In this document: piece by piece, positions 1 through 8,125 of the stretch | How the letters are laid out: each line of letters starts with the position of its first letter | Position numbering within the stretch: the stretch's first letter is position 1 | Assembly (NCBI RefSeq): GCF_008705135.1 | Contig: NZ_CP023694.1 | Coordinates: 6,243,001 to 6,307,000 of the forward strand | Direction: 5' to 3' | Length of the DNA stretch: 64,000 nucleotides | Source of the DNA: Streptomyces coeruleorubidus | Lineage (GTDB): Bacteria > Actinomycetota > Actinomycetes > Streptomycetales > Streptomycetaceae | The notes under the pieces: model-generated | Database searches by the model: none | What the model saw: the letters and a program-made list of their open reading frames with translations, nothing else | What the model was told of the DNA's origin: nothing | Program-made: the position numbers and the translations under genes

Positions 1-512
1 TGCTTCAGGGCCGTGCGCATCGTCTCCGGGTCGGCCTGTGTGACGCCGTCGACGATGTTCTCCAGCACCGCGCGCAGTCCCGCGATGGGGGTGCGCAGTT
101 CGTGCGAGACGTTCGCCACCAGCTCCTTGCGCTGGCGGTCCTGGGCCTCCAGCTCGTCGGCCATGGCGTTGATCGTGACGGCCAGATCGCCCAGCTCGTC
201 ACGGCGGTTGTCCCGCACCCGGCGGGTGTAGTCACCCTGCGAGATGGAACGGGCCACGGCCGTCATCTCGTCCAGCGGGGCGGTGAGCGAATGGGCCACG
301 AACTGCGTAATGAGCAGTGTGGCGATCATCGAGAAGACCGTGATGAAGCGCAGCTCCGTCTTCGTGTGCACCGCGATCACCGACAGGCCCGTCGTGATCA
401 GCACCGAGATGACGACCAGCGCGCCCAGTTTGGTCTTGATCGAGAACGGGCTCACCCCGCCCCAGGGTTCCGGATCCCCGGGGCCTCTCCGTGCTCCCGG
501 CCCGCCGCTCAT
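1..512 (-). CDS. sensor histidine kinase, 3' part cut by window edge
   Basis: N-terminal 170 residues of a membrane histidine kinase, the likely partner of the response regulator immediately upstream. Its ATG (512-510) overlaps that gene's TGA as ATGA, so the two are translationally coupled. Two hydrophobic helices (about residues 30-48 and 56-74) are separated by only a few residues, so there is essentially no extracellular sensor domain. A HAMP linker follows (about 75-125), then the H-box VSHELRTP with the presumed phospho-acceptor His137. The ATPase domain lies beyond the left edge. The short loop suggests it senses membrane state or works through a partner protein; that is inference. The ligand is unknown. 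Confidence 0.93.
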   Translation of the reverse strand, partial: MSGGPGARRGPGDPEPWGGVSPFSIKTKLGALVVISVLITTGLSVIAVHTKTELRFITVFSMIATLLITQFVAHSLTAPLDEMTAVARSISQGDYTRRVRDNRRDELGDLAVTINAMADELEAQDRQRKELVANVSHELRTPIAGLRAVLENIVDGVTQADPETMRTALK

Positions 513-1249
513 GGCGTCGGGGTCTCCAGGGCGTAGCCCACGCCGTGCACGGTACGGATCCGCTCGGCGCCGATCTTCCGGCGCAGCGCCTTGATGTGGC
601 TGTCGACCGTCCGGGTACCGGAGGCGTCCGCCCAGTCCCAGACCTCGGCGAGCAACTGCTCGCGCGAGAGCACCGCGCGCGGGGTGTTCGCCAGGCACAC
701 GAGGAGATCGAACTCGGTGGGCGTGAGGTGAACATCCTCACTGCGCACCCGGACCCGGCGCTGCGCGTGGTCGATCTCCAGTTCGCCGAGGCGCAGGATG
801 CCGCTGCGCGGCGTCGCGGCGGCCAGCGCGGCCCGCTCAACACGGCGCAGCAGCACGTGCACACGCGCCGCCAGCTCCCGCATCGAGAACGGCTTCGTCA
901 TGTAGTCGTCGGCGCCGACGCCCAGCCCGACCAGCATGTCGGTCTCGTCGTCGCGCGCGGTGAGCATCATCACCGGCACCGGCCGGGCGGCCTGCACGCG
1001 TCGGCAGACCTCCAGACCGTCGAAGCCGGGCAGCATGATGTCGAGGATCAGCAGGTCGGGCTGCCAGGCCTCGGCCGTGTCGACGGCGGCCGGACCGTCA
1101 CCCGCTGTTTGCACGAGGAATCCCTCGGCTCGCAGGCGGGTCGCGATGGCGTCCACGATCGTGGCGTCGTCCTCGACGACGAGAACCCGGCGCTGTGCGC
1201 CCGGGGTAGCCGTCGCCGAACCGTTGTGGGAGGTGTGTGTCTGCTCCAT
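509..1249 (-). CDS. OmpR/PhoB-family response regulator
   Basis: 246-residue winged-helix response regulator, the output half of the pair with the downstream kinase. The receiver domain (about 20-135) has the acidic pair E26-D27-D28, phospho-acceptor Asp70 in LLILDIMLPG, a Thr in MLTARDD and Lys in TKPF. The C-terminal Trans_Reg_C domain (about 150-240) ends in the characteristic TVDSHIKALRRKIG and VHGVGYAL elements. The first 20 residues are a Ser/Thr-rich leader, so a slightly later start is possible. The stop overlaps the kinase start by 4 bp. Target genes cannot be read from the window. Confidence 0.95.
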   Translation of the reverse strand: MEQTHTSHNGSATATPGAQRRVLVVEDDATIVDAIATRLRAEGFLVQTAGDGPAAVDTAEAWQPDLLILDIMLPGFDGLEVCRRVQAARPVPVMMLTARDDETDMLVGLGVGADDYMTKPFSMRELAARVHVLLRRVERAALAAATPRSGILRLGELEIDHAQRRVRVRSEDVHLTPTEFDLLVCLANTPRAVLSREQLLAEVWDWADASGTRTVDSHIKALRRKIGAERIRTVHGVGYALETPTP

Positions 1250-1373
1250 CGCCCGCCCCTGGGGTGTGCTTTCCGGGATCAGTGGGGTGATCCCTCGGTC
1301 TGCGCATGGTTGCGATTGACGCTTGAATGATCGGCGTCAGAGGAGCAGCGTACGGGGAGTCAGTACACCTTTG

Positions 1374-2051
1374 CTATCCAGGGCTGATGCCGAGGTGCAC
1401 GACGTCCGGAACGCCCCGGGCAACCGGGATCTCTTCGGTACGCACCTGCTGGAACCCGACATTCCGCAGGGTTTCTTCGAATTCCGGAGAGGGCTCGGCG
1501 GACCAGACGGCGAGCACTCCACCGGGCCTCAACACCCGTGCGCAGCTTGCCAGTCCGGCTTCTCCGTAGAGATTTCCGTTGCCCTCCGTGACGGTCCAGC
1601 CGGGTCCGTTGTCGATGTCGAGGCACAGGGCGTCGTACGTGTCGGATGTCTCATTGACGTAGGCCACGAGATCGGCTTCGACGATTTTCGTGCGGGGATC
1701 GGCGAGGGCCTCGGCGGAGAACGCGGAGAGCGGGCCGTCGAGATGCCATTCGACGATGGCGTGCTCGCGTTCCACGACCGTGATCCCTACCCAGCGCGGG
1801 TCCGCGGCCGCGTGGGCGAGGGAGAAACCGACGCCGAGTCCGCCGATCAGCACGTCGGGGCGGTCCCGGCCGGCCAGGGCGTCCAGGGCCGCGTCGACCA
1901 GCCGCCGCTCCGAGCGGCCGTCGGAGGTGTCCATCAGGAAACAGCCGTTCGCGATGATCTCCAGCCGGTCGTCGTGCCGTCGCAGCACGACCTCGCCGTG
2001 CGGCCCCTCGCGTCGGTCCAGCACGTGGGGGATGTCGTTCGAGGTGGGCAT
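1374..2051 (-). CDS. spermidine-synthase-like class I methyltransferase fold protein
   Basis: 225-residue protein resembling the catalytic half of spermine/spermidine synthases: a glycine-rich SAM-type loop VLIGGLGVGFS, then TVVERE with an acidic residue where the nucleoside binds, DALCLDIDNGP, and VLRPGGVLAVWSAEP. Many actinomycete proteins of this size keep the fold but are not proven polyamine enzymes. I therefore call the family, not a reaction. The ATG at 2051 is the first start codon in frame near the open reading frame's conserved part; longer upstream extension is shadow sequence. It is divergent from the rhomboid-like gene at 2223. Confidence 0.8.
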   Translation of the reverse strand: MPTSNDIPHVLDRREGPHGEVVLRRHDDRLEIIANGCFLMDTSDGRSERRLVDAALDALAGRDRPDVLIGGLGVGFSLAHAAADPRWVGITVVEREHAIVEWHLDGPLSAFSAEALADPRTKIVEADLVAYVNETSDTYDALCLDIDNGPGWTVTEGNGNLYGEAGLASCARVLRPGGVLAVWSAEPSPEFEETLRNVGFQQVRTEEIPVARGVPDVVHLGISPG

Positions 2052-2222
2052 CCGAGCATCCTGGCAGGTGGGGGGTGTCCGGCGCCAAGAATTTCGGAGC
2101 GGCCGGCGGGGGACGCGGTGGGCTGCTGTCAGGTTGCTGTGAATCGGCTCTCGCGTGGCGCCCGTCACAGACAGGGAGCGAAGGTGCGCGAAGTGTGGGG
2201 CGTGACGGAAGGAGCGCCCGCC

Positions 2223-3050
2223 GTGGATCGCACCGCGCCGGCCGACAGGACGGCCACGCCGACGCCGACGGGCACGCCCGTCCCCGATGGGCCGGGGCTG
2301 CTGGACGGGGTGCCGCGGCAGCGGACCGGCGGCCGAGGGTCGTGCGGGACCGTGGACCCGGGCGGACGAGAGCCCACCGCGGTGGAGACGCCCCGGCCTC
2401 GGCTCCGGACGCCGAGACCGTGGCGGCTGCTCCCGACTCCCACGGGTACGCCGTTCACCTTCGGATACGCGATCGTCCTCGGTCTGACCTCGCTGATCTC
2501 CGCGTACGCGGACCCCGCTCTGGTGCACGCCCTGCTCCAGGGTTCCAGTACGGATGTGGCGCACCTGGCGCGGACGCCGGAGCTGGTGCTGGTCGGCAGC
2601 GCGCTGTGGCTCGCGGGCGGGGTGGCCTCGCCGTTCGCGATCGGGTTCGTGCTCGTGCTGACCGCGCTGGAACGGCGGATCGGCGGTCTGCGCACGGCCG
2701 GTGTCTTCCTGCTCGGGCACGTCCTCGCCACCCTGGCGACGGAGGTCCCGGTCGGGCTCGCGGTGCTGGCGGGTCAGCTCCCCGGAAGTTCGCTGCACCG
2801 ACTCGACTACGGCGTCAGCTTCGGCGTCGCCGCCGGCACCGGCGCCCTGGCCGGACTGCTGCCGCCCTGGCTGCGCGTGCCGCTGCTGGCCGGCTTCGGC
2901 GGGATGCTGCTCCAGGACCTGCTCGCCTTCACCGACCCGATGACCAACTGGGGGCACCTGATCGCCCTGGCCATCGGTGTCGCGACCTGGCCGGTGGTCC
3001 GGCGGTGGCAGGCGAGGGACCCCGGCTCCCCCGGACCGGTCCGGGGCTGA
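2223..3050 (+). CDS. rhomboid-like integral membrane protein
   Basis: 275-residue membrane protein. A proline/threonine-rich cytoplasmic N-terminus (about 80 residues) is followed by about six hydrophobic helices: FTFGYAIVLGLTSLIS, LVLVGSALWLAGGVASPFAIGFVLVLTAL, TAGVFLLGHVLATLA, GVSFGVAAGTGALAGLLPP, LLAGFGGMLLQDLL and a helix starting NWGHLIALAIG. The layout (GH in helix 2, YGVSFG in helix 4, GH in helix 6) is that of rhomboid-like proteins of actinomycetes. The serine-protease GxSG motif reads YGVSFG, so proteolytic activity is plausible but unproven. The GTG at 2223 is preferred because AAGGAG lies 8 bases upstream; an alternative GTG at 2184 also has a purine-rich site. Confidence 0.78.
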   Translation: MDRTAPADRTATPTPTGTPVPDGPGLLDGVPRQRTGGRGSCGTVDPGGREPTAVETPRPRLRTPRPWRLLPTPTGTPFTFGYAIVLGLTSLISAYADPALVHALLQGSSTDVAHLARTPELVLVGSALWLAGGVASPFAIGFVLVLTALERRIGGLRTAGVFLLGHVLATLATEVPVGLAVLAGQLPGSSLHRLDYGVSFGVAAGTGALAGLLPPWLRVPLLAGFGGMLLQDLLAFTDPMTNWGHLIALAIGVATWPVVRRWQARDPGSPGPVRG

Positions 3051-3062
3051 CGGCGGGGCCGT

Positions 3063-3710
3063 TCAGGTCCGCGGGCAGTGCTTCGCGCTGGTGAGCAGGG
3101 CCACCACCTCCCAGCCGAGCGCCTCGTAGAGCCCTCGTCCCGCGGGCGTACCGGCGAGGACACCGGTCCGTGCGCCCTGCCGGACGGCGGTCGTCTGCAA
3201 CGTCCGCATGACGAGGCTGCCGAGTCCCTTGCGGCGATGCTCCGGTGCCGTCTCGATCTGGTCGGCCACGGCGGTGCTGCCGGTCGGGGTGATCTGGCCG
3301 CGCGCCGCCAGCGAACCGTCCGGGGCGGCCACCATCACGCGCGTCACTCCGCCACGCGACCAGCTCCGCAGCCGGTAGCCGTCGGGCACGTCCGGAAGGT
3401 CCCCCTGGGTCAGCGGGACCGTCATCAGGTAGCCGGGCTCGGGGTCGATCCACCAGGTGTCGTCCAGCCAGCCGGCGACCACGGACGGGTCCCGGAACGC
3501 CTTCAGCCACACCCCGGCCCCGGTCACCGCGCCGGCCACCTTGCGGACGGTCGCCTCGTCGAGGTCGTCGCCGGTCGCGCCGAACACATGCCGGGTGACG
3601 TGTCCGTACATCCCCACGTCGATCGTGCAGCCCCACGGCTCGGGCACGGGCGGAGCCGCCCCGCGCGACACGACCCACCCGTCCACCCACGCCTGCACGG
3701 TCTCGTCCAT
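3063..3710 (-). CDS. GNAT-family N-acetyltransferase
   Basis: 215-residue protein whose C-terminal half (about 120-210) is a GNAT fold. The acetyl-CoA-binding motif A is visible as EHRRKGLGSLVMRTL, followed by a VRQGARTGVLAGTPAGRGLYEALGW type motif B. The N-terminal half is less conserved and contains several Trp residues. It converges with the rhomboid-like gene (12 bp between stops). No substrate can be inferred. Confidence 0.85.
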   Translation of the reverse strand: MDETVQAWVDGWVVSRGAAPPVPEPWGCTIDVGMYGHVTRHVFGATGDDLDEATVRKVAGAVTGAGVWLKAFRDPSVVAGWLDDTWWIDPEPGYLMTVPLTQGDLPDVPDGYRLRSWSRGGVTRVMVAAPDGSLAARGQITPTGSTAVADQIETAPEHRRKGLGSLVMRTLQTTAVRQGARTGVLAGTPAGRGLYEALGWEVVALLTSAKHCPRT

Positions 3711-3843
3711 GCCGCCCCCTGGTAATAGGCACTCACCGGATTGATCTGTTACGTCGCTGACTCTACGGCCCCGATCGCCCCTGGTGTCACGGTCGATCGC
3801 TCACAGCGAACGGCGGGTGGGGAACATCCGGCGGCTCCCGCGC

Positions 3844-3864
3844 ATTGAGTCGGCATAGCTCAAC
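3844..3864. promoter_or_regulatory. HAIR-type HspR operator upstream of lon
   Basis: TTGAGT (3845-3850), seven bases, then GCTCAA (3858-3863). This matches the HspR-associated inverted repeat CTTGAGT-N7-ACTCAAG at 11 of 14 arm positions with exactly the required 7-base spacer. It ends 21 bases before the lon ATG. HspR is the DnaK-dependent repressor of dnaK, clpB and lon in streptomycetes, so lon here is probably heat-inducible through HspR. Confidence 0.8.
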
Positions 3865-3885
3865 TTGACTGCTGAAGGGGAGATC

Positions 3886-6300
3886 ATGGCTTCGACGTCC
3901 ACACCGCTCACCCTGCCCGTGCTGCCGCTCGACGACGAGGTCGTCCTGCCCGGGATGGTGGTCCCGCTGGACCTGAGCGACTCCGAGGTCCGTGCCGCGG
4001 TGGAGGCCGCCCAGGCCGCTGCTCGGACAACGCCCGGAAAGCCCCGGGTACTCCTGGTGCCGCGCATCGACGGCACGTACGCCGGCACCGGTGTCCTCGG
4101 CACCGTCGAGCAGGTGGGCCGGCTGGCCGACGGCGACCCGGGCGCGCTGATCCGCGGCCGGGGGCGGGTGAGGATCGGTGCGGGGACCACGGGTCCCGGC
4201 GCGGCCCTCTGGGTCGAGGGCACCCGCGTCGACGAATCCGTCCCGGAGCCGCTGCCCGGGCAGGTCGCCGAACTGGTCAAGGAGTACAAGGCCCTCGCCA
4301 CCGCGTGGCTGCGCAAGCGCGGCGCCTGGCAGGTCGTCGACCGGGTCCAGGCCATCGACGACGTCTCGGCGCTCGCCGACAACTCCGGCTACTCGCCGTT
4401 CCTGACCACCGATCAGAAGGTCGAGCTGCTGGAGACCGCCGACCCGGTGGCCCGGCTGAAGCTCGCGACCCAGCAGCTGCGCGACCACCTCGCCGAGCAG
4501 GACGTGGCCGAGTCCATCGCCAAGGACGTCCAGGAAGGCGTCGACAAGCAGCAGCGCGAGTTCCTGCTGCGGCGTCAGCTCGAAGCGGTCCGCAAGGAGC
4601 TGCGCGAGCTGAACGGCGAGCAGGAGGGCGAGGAGTCCGACGACTACCGCGCCCGCGTGGAGGCCGCCGACCTGCCCGAGAAGGTCCGCGAGGCCGCGCT
4701 CAAGGAGGTCGACAAGCTGGAGCGGTCCTCCGACCAGTCGCCCGAGGGCTCCTGGATCCGCACCTGGCTCGACACGGTCCTGGAGATGCCGTGGAACGAG
4801 CGCACCGAGGACGCGTACGACATCCAGGGCGCCCAGGCCGTCCTCGACGCCGAGCACTCCGGCCTTCAGGACGTCAAGGAGCGGATCACCGAGTACCTGG
4901 CGGTGCGCAAGCGGCGTACCGACCGCGGGCTGGGCGTGGTCGGCGGGCGGCGCGGCGGTGCCGTGCTCGCGCTCGTGGGTCCGCCCGGCGTCGGCAAGAC
5001 CAGCCTGGGCGAGTCCGTCGCCCACGCGATGGGGCGCAAGTTCGTGCGCGTCGCCCTCGGCGGCGTCCGCGACGAGGCCGAGATCCGCGGTCACCGGCGT
5101 ACGTACGTCGGTGCCCTGCCCGGCCGGATCGTCCGCGCCGTCAAGGAGGCCGGGTCGATGAACCCCGTCGTGCTGCTCGACGAGATCGACAAGGTGGGCT
5201 CGGACTTCCGGGGCGACCCGGCCGCGGCGCTGCTCGAAGTGCTCGACCCGGCGCAGAACCACACCTTCCGGGACCACTACCTGGAGGTCGAGCTGGACCT
5301 GTCGGACGTGGTCTTCCTCGCGACCGCCAACGTCCTGGAGGCCATCCCGGAGGCCCTGGCCGACCGGATGGAGATCGTCCGCCTGGACGGCTACACCGAG
5401 GACGAGAAGGTCGTCATCGCCCGCGACCACCTGCTGCCGCGCCAGCTGGAGCGGGCCGGGCTCGACAAGGACGAGGTGGCCATCGACGAGGGCGCCCTGC
5501 GCAAGCTCGCCGGTGAGTACACGCGCGAGGCGGGCGTGCGAACCCTGGAGAGGTCGATCGCACGGCTGCTGCGCAAGGTCGCGGCCCAGCACGAACTGGG
5601 TGAGCGGGAGCTGCCGTTCACCGTCCGGGACGAGGACCTGCGCTCTCTGATCGGACGGCCGCACCACGTGCCCGAGTCCGCCCAGGACCCGGCCGAGCGC
5701 CGGACGTCCGTGCCGGGCGTGGCGACGGGCCTCGCGGTGACGGGCGCCGGCGGTGACGTGCTGTACGTCGAGGCGTCGCTGGCCGACCCGGAGACCGGTG
5801 CGGCCGGGCTGACCCTGACCGGTCAGCTGGGGGACGTGATGAAGGAGTCCGCGCAGATCGCGCTGAGCTTCCTGCGCTCCCGCGGCGCCGAGCTGGAACT
5901 GCCGGTGGGTGACCTGAAGGACCGGGGTGTGCACATCCACTTCCCGGCGGGCGCGGTCCCCAAGGACGGCCCCAGCGCCGGCGTCACGATGACCACGGCC
6001 CTCGCCTCGCTGCTGTCCGGCCGTCTGGTCCGCACGGACGTGGCGATGACCGGCGAGGTCTCGCTGACCGGCCGGGTCCTGCCGATCGGCGGCGTGAAGC
6101 AGAAGCTGCTGGCCGCCCACCGCGCCGGGGTCACCACCGTGATCATCCCCAAGCGCAACGAACCCGACCTGGACGACGTCCCGGCGGAGGTGCTGGACAA
6201 GCTCGACGTCCACGCCGTCACCGACGTCCGCCAGGTCCTGGAGCTGGCGCTCGCGCCCGCCACGGCGGATGCGACGCCTGAGGTTCCGGTGGCCGCGTGA
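3886..6300 (+). CDS. lon: ATP-dependent Lon protease (class A, LonA)
   Basis: 804-residue cytosolic AAA+ serine protease that degrades misfolded and some regulatory proteins. The N-terminal LAN domain (about 1-200) and coiled linker are followed by the AAA module with Walker A GPPGVGKT starting near residue 365, Walker B VVLLDEIDK and the sensor regions. The C-terminal protease domain has Ser697 in PKDGPSAG and Lys740 in GGVKQKLL; the 43-residue Ser-Lys spacing equals that of E. coli Lon. The ATG at 3886 follows GAAGGGGAG; an in-frame TTG at 3865 lies inside the operator region and is rejected. Regulation by HspR is suggested by the HAIR element just upstream. A hairpin terminator follows the gene. 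Confidence 0.98.
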   Translation: MASTSTPLTLPVLPLDDEVVLPGMVVPLDLSDSEVRAAVEAAQAAARTTPGKPRVLLVPRIDGTYAGTGVLGTVEQVGRLADGDPGALIRGRGRVRIGAGTTGPGAALWVEGTRVDESVPEPLPGQVAELVKEYKALATAWLRKRGAWQVVDRVQAIDDVSALADNSGYSPFLTTDQKVELLETADPVARLKLATQQLRDHLAEQDVAESIAKDVQEGVDKQQREFLLRRQLEAVRKELRELNGEQEGEESDDYRARVEAADLPEKVREAALKEVDKLERSSDQSPEGSWIRTWLDTVLEMPWNERTEDAYDIQGAQAVLDAEHSGLQDVKERITEYLAVRKRRTDRGLGVVGGRRGGAVLALVGPPGVGKTSLGESVAHAMGRKFVRVALGGVRDEAEIRGHRRTYVGALPGRIVRAVKEAGSMNPVVLLDEIDKVGSDFRGDPAAALLEVLDPAQNHTFRDHYLEVELDLSDVVFLATANVLEAIPEALADRMEIVRLDGYTEDEKVVIARDHLLPRQLERAGLDKDEVAIDEGALRKLAGEYTREAGVRTLERSIARLLRKVAAQHELGERELPFTVRDEDLRSLIGRPHHVPESAQDPAERRTSVPGVATGLAVTGAGGDVLYVEASLADPETGAAGLTLTGQLGDVMKESAQIALSFLRSRGAELELPVGDLKDRGVHIHFPAGAVPKDGPSAGVTMTTALASLLSGRLVRTDVAMTGEVSLTGRVLPIGGVKQKLLAAHRAGVTTVIIPKRNEPDLDDVPAEVLDKLDVHAVTDVRQVLELALAPATADATPEVPVAA

Positions 6301-6319
6301 CGGAGGTCACCGGATGAGG

Positions 6320-6355
6320 GAAGGCCCGGGTCCCGTGAGGGAGGCCCGGGCCTTC
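6320..6355 (+). terminator. hairpin terminator after lon
   Basis: Perfect 11-bp inverted repeat GAAGGCCCGGG (6320-6330) / CCCGGGCCTTC (6345-6355) with a 14-base loop, 19 bases past the lon stop. There is no U-tract, as is usual in streptomycetes. Confidence 0.8.
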
Positions 6356-6438
6356 ACCCTGTGGCGGCCCTGTGGACGCGCGCCCCGTGACCTGCGGAAT
6401 ACTTGCCGAGCTGCGGCGACGGCCGCGGAGGGCGGAAA

Positions 6439-6966
6439 ATGCAGGTAGCGGGCGACGACCGAGGCAGGACTCACGTGCACCAGGACGGCAACGACGACGG
6501 ACACCGGGACGCCTCTCTGGCCGGAACCGGTGTGGATCAGCCGGCCTTTCTGGCGCTGGAGCGGGAGCTGACCGTGCTGCTGCGGCGGGCCCGGGCCAGC
6601 CAGGGCGAGATGGCCCGGGAGGTCCACCCCGACCTGGAGTCGTCGGCGTACGGCCTGCTCGTACGGCTGGACGAGTGCGGCAAGCAGCGGGCCACCGAGC
6701 TCGCCGCCTACATCGGCGTCGGCAAGGCCACCATGTCCCGCCAGCTGCGGGCCCTGGAGGAACTGGGCCTGGTCGCGCGCGAACCCGACCCCGCCGACGG
6801 ACGCGCCTGGCTCGTCGCCCTCACCCAGGAGGGCCACGACCGGGTCCGCCGGGTGCGCGAGGCCCGCCGCGCCCGCTACGCCGGCCGCCTGGCCGACTGG
6901 GACACCCACGAGGTCACGGAACTGGCCCGGCTGCTGCACCAGCTCAACCGCGGCATGGAGAAGTAG
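6439..6966 (+). CDS. MarR-family transcriptional regulator
   Basis: 175-residue winged-helix repressor. The core reads SSAYGLLVRLDECGKQRATELAAYIGVGKATMSRQLRALEELGLVAREPDPADGRAWLVALTQEG, the MarR recognition helix plus wing. Helices at both ends form the dimer interface. The ATG at 6439 is preceded by GGAGGG at good spacing; a GTG at 6475 is an alternative that would remove 12 residues. Its stop is 17 bp from that of the convergent phosphatase-like gene. The ligand and targets are not evident. Confidence 0.93.
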   Translation: MQVAGDDRGRTHVHQDGNDDGHRDASLAGTGVDQPAFLALERELTVLLRRARASQGEMAREVHPDLESSAYGLLVRLDECGKQRATELAAYIGVGKATMSRQLRALEELGLVAREPDPADGRAWLVALTQEGHDRVRRVREARRARYAGRLADWDTHEVTELARLLHQLNRGMEK

Positions 6967-6983
6967 CCCGCAGTCCCGGGTGT

Positions 6984-7769
6984 TCAGAACTCGACGTACA
7001 CGACCGTCGCGTCGTCGTGCGTCTTGCTCCGGCCCAGGAACGAGCCGGCCGAATCCGCCCGTTCCAGCGTCCGTACCCGGTCCACCAGCGCCTGTGGCCC
7101 CTCCTTGCGCAGGAGGTGGAAGCAGTCCGTCCAGTCGCCTTCATCGAACCGCTCCACCCAGCGGGTCGCCCCGTCCGTCAGTGCGGCCAGGGCGCGCACC
7201 TCACGGCGGGGCAGGGTTCCGGTCACCGCCCGGCGGGACACCGAGGGGTCGGCGGCCGCCGTGAAGAAGCCGCCTTCCTTGTTGCGGAGTGTGGAGTCCA
7301 CCAGCGCGTCCGTGGCCAGGGCGGAGCGGGGGAGAAGGGCCAGACGGTCGTCCAGGACGGGCGTCACCACGCCGTCCGGGGACTCCACGAGAAGAGCCGA
7401 GTCCGACAGGACCAGGTACTCCACCGTCTCCGGGGACCAGCGGGCCACGACCACCGTGGCCTGAGGTGTGCGGGGGTGAGAAAGGTCACAGGTTGAGGCG
7501 TGCGCCTCGGCGGTACGCGCGATGGCACGGGACAAGGCGTCGACCAGAGGAACATCCGGGAGTGAAACGGTCAGTTCGGTCAGCGCTCCCCCGAGGCGCG
7601 CGGTGAACCAGGGGACGGAATGCAGACATCCCGTCCCGGCCTTCGGAGGCGTGACACCGTCCAGGACGACGACCGAACCACCCTGTCCGGAGGCCGGTAG
7701 TCCGACACTGGCGAAGTCCTCGTTGGGGCGGTCCGCGTCCCCCGGCTCCGAGGCGAGTTCAGTACGCAT
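6984..7769 (-). CDS. PP2C-like serine/threonine phosphatase-fold protein
   Basis: 261-residue protein with PP2C landmarks: RPNEDF near residue 15, VVVLDGVTPP for the first metal-binding Asp, YLVLSDSALLV, ALTDGATRW, and the terminal HDDATVVYVEF. The usual DGMGG motif is DGVTPP, so metal coordination may differ from the canonical enzymes. The start is ATG 7769. It is divergent from the conservon, with a 356-bp spacer containing a strong palindrome. Partner kinases are not present in the window. Confidence 0.75.
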   Translation of the reverse strand: MRTELASEPGDADRPNEDFASVGLPASGQGGSVVVLDGVTPPKAGTGCLHSVPWFTARLGGALTELTVSLPDVPLVDALSRAIARTAEAHASTCDLSHPRTPQATVVVARWSPETVEYLVLSDSALLVESPDGVVTPVLDDRLALLPRSALATDALVDSTLRNKEGGFFTAAADPSVSRRAVTGTLPRREVRALAALTDGATRWVERFDEGDWTDCFHLLRKEGPQALVDRVRTLERADSAGSFLGRSKTHDDATVVYVEF

Positions 7770-8125
7770 CCAGCCAGTCTGCACGACCCCTTCACAAGGT
7801 TCGCAAAAGGCTGGCAATGGTTGCCGGACGGGTGCGCTCTTGCAGGTCAGGCGCCCCGTTTGGGATGGAATGCTTTGTTCCGGGAAGGCGTGGTGGCGAA
7901 TATTGCCACCACCCGCCCGCGGCGTCCAACCGGCCCGCCGGGCAAGGCCGCTGCAAGGGCCAGCGGAACTTGCTCCCCAACTCACCTCCGGGGTTCACTC
8001 CTTCGGGTGGCGGGTCAGGTGATGCGCGTGCGCTGCCCACCGGCGCTGGGAGGGTCGGGAAGTGTACCTGGAGTACGCACCAGTTGACGGAGCGTCATCC
8101 GGGCCCATGAGTTCACGAGTCAGGA
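7770..8125. promoter_or_regulatory. 356-bp divergent region with 23-bp palindrome
   Basis: Gene-free stretch between the PP2C-like gene (leftward) and the conservon (rightward). It contains a perfect inverted repeat at 7890-7912: arms GTGGTGGC and GCCACCAC around GAATATT, itself nearly self-complementary. This is the geometry of a dimeric repressor site. The rest is ordinary high-GC sequence with no convincing ORF; short frames on either strand lack codon bias. Confidence 0.55.

Noticed and set aside
1323..2222. Upstream extension of the rhomboid-like frame
   Set aside because: It overlaps the spermidine-synthase-like gene on the other strand, has shadow composition, and a good ribosome site marks GTG 2223.
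3787..6213. 808-codon open frame on the minus strand across lon
   Set aside because: Shadow of lon: it mirrors the lon codons, contains no recognisable domain, and lon on the plus strand has every catalytic motif.
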